The notes under the pieces are model-generated. The model did not search any database and was not told the origin of the DNA. It was given only the letters and a program-made list of their open reading frames with translations. A stretch of DNA of 64,000 bases from Escarpia spicata (lineage: Eukaryota; Annelida; Polychaeta; Sabellida; Siboglinidae), in the NCBI GenBank assembly GCA_963995525.1, contig OZ023217.1, positions 2,138,627 to 2,202,626 on the forward strand, written 5' to 3'. How positions within the stretch are numbered: the first letter of the stretch is position 1; every line of letters starts with the position of its first letter. Below, piece by piece: positions 51,701 through 62,600 of this stretch. Made by a program: the position numbers and the translations under genes.

Positions 51701-53568
51701 TGAGTTGTGTGTTGAGGTATTCAAAAGTGAGTATCATGAGTTGTGTGTTGAGGTATTCAAGAGTGAGTATCATGAGTTGTGTGTGTGTTGAGGTCTTCAA
51801 GAGAGAGTATCATGAGTTGTGTGTTGAGGTCTCCAAGAGAGAGTATCATGAGTTGTGTGTGTTGAGATCTTCAAGAGAGTATCATCACAGCGACGATATT
51901 TAGTTTTAGTAGGAGTATCCCATCCCCTCTTATGACATAATGTTTTATTTTTTTCGCCCATACACTTACCACCTTCTTTTTCATGTTGACTCAATTACGA
52001 TATATTGTAATTTTTGCAACAATTATTCTGTTCTATTGTGTCATCATTATCATCATTGTGCAGCCGTAGTATCTCGTGGTTGGGCGAAGGCCTCAGCATG
52101 TTGTTTTCATATCTGCCAGTCTTGCGCTATCCTCTGCCAGATGGTGCCCTTCCAGTACTCGTCTAGTTCGTCTCTCCACCGTCTCACTGGTGTTCCTCTA
52201 GATTGTTTCCCTTAGTAAGGTCTCCATCAGTTATCTCGTAGTCTACTGGTGTGCCCTGCCCAGGTCCCCTTCTGGGTGTGTATTCTGTATATTGGGGCAA
52301 ATCAATATTTCCTGTTATTGTGAGTTGTGTGTTGAGGTCCACCGGTCTTCAAGAATGAGCTGCGAGACATGACAGTGGAGCAGGGACAGACTGTGTTCAT
52401 GGACTGTGTTGCGGCCGGTGAACCGCGACCAACCATCACCTGGCGGAAGGAGAGACTCATCCTAGAGACCGCCGACCGCATCACCATCATGCCAAACAAC
52501 TCTCTCAGGTTAGCAGCTGAATCACACTTTATGTAGTATATGAAAGGTTCTGTCAAATCTGCCTCTGCAACTCATTTTGCTGATAACAAATCACCTTCAT
52601 TGCTGTTGATATGTGTAATGCTCAAGTAGTTTTATGTTATATGCAGGTTTTATAAGTTTAGTAGTAGATTTAATTAAAAAAAGTTAAATTTTGTTAAATT
52701 CATTGGAAGATTTGATTTTGATTGTTAGATTTTACAACTTACGAAAGTGTTACAATTTTTACAATTTGTTGCAGAATTTTTTACAGGGTCCAGTCCTAAA
52801 TTATTTAATAGTTCGTCTGAAATTGCGCAATAAATGTTGAACTGATATGATAACTCTGTGCTTGAACAATTTTAACGATACTAAAACACACAATGACATC
52901 CAGATCTTTCTGTACTGGAAGAAAAGAGTTCTTGTATACTGGTCAAACTGTATTTAAGATGTGTATAAATATGTCTGATTATAAATTGTAGTTTTTATCA
53001 TGCTAATTGCTGTTATATAACTTGGCAGACTGGTATTATATGTTGGGTGATGTCTTTCAGGATTGTGGCCTCTCAGCTGAATGACACTGGCATGTACATC
53101 TGTATAGCGAGGAACCCTCTCGGCAATATACTGCTGCAGGGACGCCTCACTATACAAGGTATGTCTACATCCATTGCTTACTCCTGTAATCTATCCAGTT
53201 CTGTCTACTGTATCGATCCATCTGTAGACAATATGGCATATTGATTTTGAGATTGACGAACCCTTTTGTATTGAAGTGCCTATGAGCTTGGTTTCCGAGG
53301 ATTTAGGTCAGAATAAGTTACATTATTATTAGTGCACTTGCGTATTTGCAGAATTCAAATGATCTCGCATGCTGTAGATTAAGCATGTCTTATATAAGAC
53401 CAGTGCATTTAATTATGTTGACTCCACATTTTTGAATCAGTGTTTTTATATAGGTGGTGTCATACATGTGTAATAAGCACACCATTTTTCCGTTCCAGTT
53501 AAAAGGGTTGCATACTGTAGCATCTACATTTCTAAAAAGGCATGCACGTCCGTATGCGTGTGTGTGTG

Positions 53569-53631
<63 letters not shown>

Positions 53632-56600
53632 ACAAATCGGGCATTTATATGTAAATCAGAGGATCTCAGAAAAATGGGTGTTTATATGTAAATCGGAGGA
53701 TCTTGGAAAATCGGGCATTTATACGTAAATCGGAGTAAAATATAACAAAAAAGAATACTTTAATAATCATGTTTTAATAAAACATGTTAATTTCAGAAAT
53801 GTCAATGCATGACATTTATTCATAAATTGGAGGGTCTTGTGGTATCAGGGTATTTTAGAATTTAGTAGAAATCAGAGTATTTCACGTTATGAAAATGGTC
53901 ACAGATCAGCTTTATTTCCAAATGCATTGCACATGTGCTCTTAAATCAATGGCACATAACAGCATGTCAATATGTATTTAACAAGATTGCCGTCCAGAGC
54001 TACAAGCTCCAGACGGCATGCGGACAAGGAATACTTTGGTTTATTGAGAGTCCAACAATTTTCCAACTATGTATAGCCCGCCCTTCCCAGACAGCTGTAA
54101 ATTTTATTTTTAAACATATTCACACTGCTAGCATTACCACTATTATCAGATAATTTGTTCCAGTCATTTATTGTCTTCTGAGAGAAAGAGTATTTTCTCA
54201 CTTCTAACCTACACTGTTCTTTGACTAATGCCACATTGTGCCTTCTGGTTCTACAGCCTTCTTTAAGTTTGAAGAAAATATTTCTATCAATATCTTCATA
54301 ACATTAAATATTTTAAAAACTTCTATTTGATCTCCTCTTAGTCTCCTAGTCTCTAGTGTTGTCAACCCGCATTGTAATAAGCGTCTTTCATAACCAAGAT
54401 CTTTCAGTTCAGGAATCAGCTTAGTTGCGCTTTGTTGTGCTCTTTCTAACTTATCGATGTTCTTACGATAGGCCTCCATGTTTGTATACAATATTCCAAA
54501 TGAGGTCTAACTATTGCTTTGTACAGTGGTATAATCAGCTGTTTATCCTTACACATACATATTATATACATACCTATTCAATTTCAATGCTATTCTTGAT
54601 AAGGGAAATTTTGCTGTACATCATACTTGATATGGACATTTTGATGTATGCTATAAGTAGGGAAACTTTGCTGTCAATGAAATGGCCTGCAGTAACTCAC
54701 ATATATTTCTGACAAAAACATTTGAAACTGGATACTTTCCTGGGTGCTGGTACCTCATTGTGATGTGGAGCGCAGTGGCTAGAGCGCTGGGCTCTCGAAC
54801 AAGAGAACATGGTGTGGAATCCTGTGCTGCCGTGTCGAACCTTGTTCACTCTACATTGCTCCATGTATGAATGAGTACCTGGCTACAGACAGTGGTGGAT
54901 ATTTGCATACAAATAATCTTCGCACATTAATTGCAATATGGCTGAATGCTTCCCAGAGAAGTCGAGATGGTGTTCGATTGAACAGGTCTGCCAGGGAGTA
55001 AAGTGTAATGCGCTTTGATCAGTCCTGAGGACCAGATACTGCACTTACCTTTACATTTATGTTGTGTCCTTGCAGTGCATGGGTCGTGGTCGACATGGGT
55101 GAGTTGGTCTCCGTGTACAGTGAGCTGTGGCAGAGGCAGTCGATTCCGCACCAGGACGTGTGACGACCCAGAGCCAACCAACGGTGGACGACCGTGCCGC
55201 GGTCAGAAGAAGGATACCAAGACTTGCATGCCAACAGAATGCCCAAGTATGGCGGTCGTTTGTTACTGTTTGTTTGAGTCTGCAATATTTCACACTTTTG
55301 GTACAGTGAATATTGTTTGCATATTTCGTCCCATGAGAAACATAAGGTCGTTAATGACATTTTCAAATGTCTGACATATTTCAAAACAGAAATTTGGCAT
55401 GTGTTTGAATAATCAAGTTTGATTTTATTGATGGTATAATAAGGGCCTCATTAGATTTTGCAAAACATAGATCTTCATTAGCAGGAAAAGTTTCAGTATT
55501 CAATATGTCAAACATTTGAAAATGTCATTTATGACCTTGTGTGTCTCATGGAACGAATTGCATATCGCAGTTGCAACGTCTTCTGGGAGATTATTTTGCA
55601 GTTTTGTAACTCTGTGAAATGTTTTCCATGGTAATGTACACGTGAAGATGTTGTTGGATCAGTTTCAGACAGTAACCCCTATATATATATATATATATAT
55701 ATATGAATAGAAATGTACTTGTTTGATTGATACTGCTGCTATGAGAGTGAGACAGAGGCTGGAACTAGGGGTTACTGTCTGAAACTGATCCATATATATA
55801 TATATATGTGCTCCTTGGTGAGTTCTGTAAGCAGGGGTATGTCTTTGGTGGATTTTATAAGCAGCCTCTATCTGTGACAGTCCACGGGGTGTGGGGCGAC
55901 TGGGCAGCATGGGAACCGTGCAGCAAGACGTGTGGCAAGGGAGAGAGGACACGTGCACGTGAATGTAACAACCCCATCCCTCTGTACGGAGGTGACGACT
56001 GCCCTGATCTGCCTGTTGAGACAGCCATCTGCAATGTCAGGCCGTGCCCGGGTAAGTTCACACGAAAACACTTCAGGAGAATGTTGCATTGTGAGTCTTG
56101 TTCAAGTCTTGTTTTCTTATAACTGCATTATATCAGTCAGCAGTGACTGAGAATTACCTAAGGGGGTCATCTCAGAACGTTGATGTCTGATATCAGACGA
56201 AACTACTTTTGTTTGGGGGAGGGGGGTCAGAGGCAGTTTTAGGCTGGCATCGGACATCAATATGTTATGCTTCGGATTGATACTGTTAATATATCAATAT
56301 CATAATATTTATAAACTTTTGTGGGGTGGGGTGGGTGGGGGTGGAGGCCAGATGAAAGTAATTTTGTTTGATGTTGGACACTGATGCTCTGATTTAATCC
56401 CTAAAACAGAATTTTAATGAGTCCACATTGGTGAGATGAGATTGAATTTGGATTGAATGTAAGCTAACATAATAAATAGTTTTCTTGTTACGTCGATACC
56501 AAGGGAAGTAAAATATAAATAAACATAACTAAATGCATATTTCAGACAAATGTCTGTATGTAAGATCCCACCTGGGATAAATGTATAACCTGAAAGAAGA

Positions 56601-59600
56601 AAAACTGAAACATTTTCATCTTATCTGAAAACAGATTTTATCCACACCAACAAATGGGAGATTTAAAGTTACCCTTCGTCGTGGAATATGAATTGGTGCA
56701 CGCTAATTTAACCCCACATGTATGACTACTTGTCCCCTGACCTGATCACTTGTCGCCCTGACCATGTGTTTTATGTATGACTACTTGCCCCTGCCCTGAT
56801 TTACCCCATGACGTTATTACTCATCGCCCTAACTGTGTGTGTGTGGTTGCAGTGGATGGAGACTGGGGTGATTGGGGCGAGTGGACCGCCTGCAGTGAAC
56901 CCTGCGGAGAGGGTACACAGGAGCACTTCCGTAGGTGTGACAACCCCCGTGCTGAACACGGAGGCCGGCCTTGTCGTGGCGATGAACTCGAGAGGAAGCC
57001 CTGCAAGATAAGAGACTGCGAAAGTAAGACCTTGTCTATGTAGTGTCTCACTTGTGGATATAATAAAAATTAAAAAATTAATACACAACTAGGAATTCAA
57101 AACTCACGTCGACGTTGTGTATTAAGAAAAGTCATTATTTAATTATTCTTCCCAGTTGATGAACATTTTCGCGAATAATAATATACAGTGGAACCTTACT
57201 TTACAGTCACCTTGGTAATACAGCCACCTTGCAATTAAGGTCACCCTAGAGCAGTCCCAAATTATTTCCGCATACAGTAAAATATAGGATATTAGTCTTG
57301 CTAAGATGGTCACCTCTCTATTCAGGTCACGTTTGCCAAAGGTGATCTTAATAGTGAGGTCCCACTGTACTTTGTTTTGACGCTTATATTCAGAGTGCAA
57401 CTCTGTTCAAGGGTGTCAAAATGCTAGTCTAATATGATGATTAATATACCTCCTCTTCCTGTGAGTAATAAAATGTATAAAAGTTCCTAAAACTTGATTA
57501 TACAAAACTGTACTAAGCAAACCTAAACTAAAACAAAAAAATGGTCACTCACCACAGTAGTGTCTATAAACATTCCTCTGTGCTGCAGTCCATGGCAACT
57601 GGGGTGACTGGACGGCATGGGGTTCCTGCACCCTGTCTTGTGGCGGGGGTAAGCGAGAGAGGGTGCGCAAGTGTGACTCCCCCGCCCCCACTGACGGAGG
57701 GCGCTACTGCCCCGGCCAGGACACACAGATCACCTACTGCAACAAGGAGGCCTGTCCTGGTAAGTTCACTTTCACAATGTTCTTACATCTAGTAAAAAGG
57801 TATTCTCCTTCCCTGCTGTACAGTGGTGGGGGTCAGGTACAATATTGCTGAAGGTATTCTCCTTCCCTGCTGTACAGTGGTGGGGGTCAGGTACAATATT
57901 GCTGAAGGTATTCTCCTTCCCTGCTGTACAGTGGTGGGGGTCAGGTACAATATTGCTGAAGGTATTCTCCTTCCCTGCTGTACAGTGGTGGGGGTCAGGT
58001 ACAATATTGCCGAAGGTTTTCTCCTTCCCTGCTGTACATTGGTGGGGGTCAGGTACAATATTGCCGAACCACTCACTGTATTTTTTCTTTCCAAAGTTTT
58101 CTATTCATAGCTCCCTCTTTCCATATTTCATCCTCCCTGATCTTCTCATGTCCCTCTTCACGCAGTCCTCCCATCTCAGCTGTGGTGTTTTACTGTGTCC
58201 TTTATGTTTGGCCTCTGTTCTCTTTGTTGTTTTCCCTGCATCCATCCTTGCCAAGTGGCCTGCCCATTTCATCTGGCTTCTTACATTTAGTAAAATTCCT
58301 TTTAATTATCACTAAGTTTTTTATTTCAGACAGGCGAGCAGTGTGTCCATTATAGAATATGTTAAAATAAGTCAAAATAGTGCGTAATCAGTATGCAAGG
58401 CTTAAATCCACTAGTTCCACAATTTCAGAGTAACAATGCATGTCGTTAATTGTAATATTCTGCATGATAGGATTCAGTGACTCTCAATCCTGGTCATGAA
58501 ACTATAAAAAGCCTTCTGATAACACAATTGAATGAATTGCTTTTAGCCGTAACAAAGACGTGGCTAGTACTACTTCTGACAGACAATCTGTTTAATATCC
58601 TGTAATAATTATTATAAGCAACTTTAAAGTGCTGAGAAGATGCTTTTGTAGTTTGTAAAGTCCTTATAAATAGTGAAATCCTGATATTTATAGTTAAGTT
58701 CTTACAGTTGATAAATTCTTGATAATTAATAAAATCCTTGTAATAAGTTATATACAATTAGTTGATTCAAATAATTATACCATATATTGCTGTTTCGCAG
58801 TCCATGGCAACTGGGCCGAATGGTCGGAGTGGGGTGAATGCACCATGCCCTGTGGGGGTGGACAGAAGAGACGATTCCGATCGTGTACCAACCCCATCCC
58901 CAAAAATAACGGTCGCCCCTGTATGGGCGCGGCACAGAGCACCGAGCTCTGCAACCAGCAGGAGTGTGCAGGTAGGCCACCGCAACACCATGGATGAATA
59001 GAACTTTATTCCAGTCATGATACAATTTTTTGAATGTATAATGATAATTTTAAGCAAACAAATACTACAACTGAGGATATCCTTTAGAAACCCCAAGGGG
59101 CTTATGTTGAGGACCACCAAAAATTAATATCACTTTAAGGTCAGTTGGCTTATTTCTTAGAAAAAACAAATGTAGGCATATACATCTAAGACAGTTTTCT
59201 CGTGTGAAATAAAGTGAATAAGACTTACATGGATACAGTTTGTTTTTATGTAACCTTTGATCAAATAGGTTGTCTACGAAATAAATTTGTATATTTAAAC
59301 ATTGCACACAAGATTGAATAGATTAGTAGTTAAACACATGAACTAAAAACTTGCTTGGTTATTTGTAGCATGCTCCTTATAACTGCATATCTCAGCAAAT
59401 GTTTACATAGGTTCTTTTTGGCCTCGTTGGTAAAATCTACACATTTCATTCAAGTGCTCTATGACTTCCTGGCTTTATAGTTGAAGAGAAATTCTTCAAT
59501 ACTCCAATGTATGCTTAGGAAGTTTGTAAATAAGCTAATGCTTGATGCAGTTACAACTTCTTCTAGGAGATTATTCCGCAGTTTTGTATCTCTTAACCAA

Positions 59601-62600
59601 TTTTGATTCTCCGCTACAGTGGACTTGTGTTTGTTATGGTATAAATGTGTTTGTGTTCCAGTGGACGGTGAATGGACGCGCTGGGGCCCGTGGTCACAGT
59701 GTACCAAGACGTGTAACGGGGGTAGTCAGAAGCGCTTCAGGTCGTGTCGTCACCCAAAGTTTGGGGGCAGCAAGTGTGCTGGGGACGCATCCCATGTCCG
59801 CAAGTGCAACATGCGACCCTGCAAAGGTCGGTTCACATTCTTAACTGTTCTCTTGTAAGGTGGGGGGCGGCTGATTGGCGCAAAGACAACATTTTGGAAT
59901 CTAGTGGATCCGTGTCCTTGAACTCATTTTCCCAAACCTTAAGCTTAGTGAAGAACATTAGGCAGTTAAAAAACCAACTATAAAAAACATTCTTTTTCTT
60001 GAACTAATAAAGCTAGACTTAATCTAACATTTCTATTATTTATACGTACAGTTTTAATTAATTTTGTTTTATGCCCCTTAGCATGTGATTTTAATAGGTA
60101 TTAACATTTTTACTACAATTTAATCTATACTTGTAACTTTTTATTCAGTCTGTTTAGCTTTTTAGCATTTTTACTAATCGTTGCTTTTCCATTTGTGGTC
60201 AACTCGGCGCGATTCGACCGTATTGCCAAAAAGCCTGTTTTGAAACTGGATGTTTTGTTTATTACATGATCATCTTCCTGAGTTACACTTTTAAATTGCA
60301 AATTGCAGGGTGGCTTTAGCTGTCAGGTAGTCCTGGCTCAATCAAACAACTAGTCCTGATATTGTTTTACTAGTCCTTAAAAATAAATGTGCCAGGTACC
60401 ATCAATCATACTGTTGTACCATATATGTGTGACATATATGGCACATAGTAAAAGTGGCTTTATTTCATAAAGAAAACAAGCTTTTTCTCAATTCAATTAA
60501 ACAACTTCAACTAAATGTCTCATTAATAGAAACACATACATAGGATTTCGTACATCCATTTGCATTGACTAGTTTAATCAGGGGCAGTCGGACTAAGTTG
60601 CGTCATTTGGCCAATACTTTTCATTAGCGTTTCTTTTCCCAAAGCAGACTGAACAATCAGTAACATTGCTTGAATTTGGTAACTTGCTAAAAATAATCAC
60701 CCGCTGCGGGAATAACGCAACTACGATGGGAAAGCATGTAACAATTTCTATTTTTATTCTTGTCGCTCATCACTCATGGTCGCTAGGTGGCAGTACCTAT
60801 GGCTTTGCTAACCGGATATAAACTGCCGCCATTTACATCCTCTGCGTTCAACAAGTTTCCTATTCGATGGTCGTATGGAATATTGAGCTGCATGTGATAA
60901 AATGCTACCTTATTGTCTTATTTTGTTTTATTCCATCACAACACCCGACTAGCAAACACACAGCGTAAATTAATTCACATAATCACAGCTAGTCTGATGG
61001 GACAGCTCCTCTAAACATGGACTCGTCCGGTCACTAAAACTACTCCTCTGGGATTATCAAATGGGCCTTATTTCGCAGCTTGAAATTGCAAATGTTACGG
61101 GCTTACTAAACATAATTTGGCGGGTATTATACATTCAACATAGTTAGTATAATTTTATGAACATTATATTAATTTATAAATGTAAAACTAGGACCAGACT
61201 GTGTCCTTTTAAGAATGTATATTTTGATTTGTTTTAGCCACACTGCCACATTACGCGGTCGGCAAGATCATTGGCAACATAAATGACCAGGAGTTTGGCA
61301 TCAGTGTCCTTACTGCCAACATCTCACGCATGGCTCAAGGCACAAAGATATCCGCATACCTTCACGGGGTCCCGACAGAAGTCGGTAAGTCAGAATTTAC
61401 AGGTATATTTAAATTCTGTATTATGTATGTATTTTGTTATTGTATTGTAGAGGTAATACTTTTACAAATGTTTTATTTGAAACACCTCTAAACACATTTA
61501 TATCCAGATACATGACACTATATTTGAAACACCTCTAAACACATTTATATCCAGATACATGGCACTATATTTGAAACACCTCTAAACACATTTATATCCA
61601 GATACATGGCACTATATTTGAAACACCTCTAAACACATTTATATCCAGATACATGGCACTATGCAAATGAAATTTATTGTTATAAATTATTCTCCTAAAT
61701 TATAGTCTTGTTTCAGTATAATAATAATATTAATATATAATCTTTATAGAGTTCAGGTCTTCACCTCCATACATCATTGTGGTATAGTGACATCATTACC
61801 CTGCGTACAGTACAGTTAATGGAGCGCAGTGGCTCAGTAACTAGAGCATCGAACTCTTGACTGAGAGAACCCAGGTTTGAATCCTGTGCTGCCGTCTCGA
61901 ACCTTGGGCAAGTTCATTCACTCTATGTTGCTCCAGTTCACTCAGTTGTATGAATGAGTACTTGGCTGTAGACAGTGGTGGATAGTTGTGTACTAATAGT
62001 CTTTGTGCATTATTTGAATGCTTGCCAGAGATGTCGAGATGGTGTTTGATTGAACAGGTCTGCCAAGGAGTAAAGTGTAAAGCACTTTGAGCTGTACTGA
62101 GGACTGGATACTGCGCTATATAAGCACTTACCTTTACAGGTCGTCACCTCCAACACATCACCTCCATACTGACCTCTGTCTACTGGACCACGGCGACAGA
62201 GGTGGGCGAGGCAGTCAACGGCTTCACCCTCACAGAGGGACAGTTCCGCAGAGAGGTGCAAGTCGAGTTCACCACAGGTCAGTTGCCCCACTGGGGTAAC
62301 TTCTCTTTCCTAAAACTACCTCTGTAAATCAGTTGTTATTTGTCTCATTTCTGGTGTATTTTGCACAAAATCCAACTGATCTTGTATCGATTGTGGCATG
62401 TGGTGTATTTCTTGAAATAAACTTCTGTTATAAGGAACTTGGTAGAAGAAGTCATTGAATGTAACCTCACTTGATCACGTCTATGTTTTCTACCTGTTTT
62501 TGTAATGCAGAACATGTTGAAATTGTTTAATTTACTTAGTATGTACTTAGGTTATCTATCTGTACAAACATAGGATTATTATAATACATCAACATAAAGC

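Larger units (their letters stand above)
50468..52336 (+). other. Intron Ig24-Ig25
   Basis: 1.9 kb: 150 bp plain, a 40-bp array, a LINE tail inserted at about 51,890-52,315, then the last unit and the exon. Confidence 0.8.
53159..55075 (+). other. Intron Ig25-TSP1-1
   Basis: 1.9 kb with a (CA)n microsatellite (53,572-53,632), a three-copy 32-bp repeat (53,640-53,735; 'atatgtaaatcggaggatct'), a minus-strand LINE piece and a complete SINE. Confidence 0.8.
55247..55880 (+). other. Intron TSP1-1 / TSP1-2 with two inverted repeats
   Basis: 634 bp. 55,319-55,382 and 55,499-55,563 are inverted copies (shared 'acatttgaaaatgtcat'). 55,656-55,680 and 55,767-55,791 are a perfect 25-bp inverted pair. 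The complement of 55,570-55,615 gives 'NLPEDVATA', a LINE RT C-terminal scrap. Confidence 0.75.
57760..58800 (+). other. Intron TSP1-4 / TSP1-5
   Basis: 1.04 kb with a 54-bp array, a minus-strand LINE piece and about 500 bp of AT-rich sequence. Confidence 0.75.
61385..62139 (+). other. Intron G2F 1-2
   Basis: 755 bp: a four-copy 48-bp array and a full-length SINE whose tail runs into the acceptor. Confidence 0.8.

Noticed and set aside
53390..53654. Open frames over the CA microsatellite
   Set aside because: Val/Cys and Thr/His repeats result from the dinucleotide; no gene signals.
57799..58067. Acceptor-like 'ctccttccctgctgtacag' repeated five times as a ninth splice-spanning array
   Set aside because: No neighbouring exon starts with the following sequence; the unit adjoins LINE 3' sequence, so it is counted as an ordinary minisatellite.
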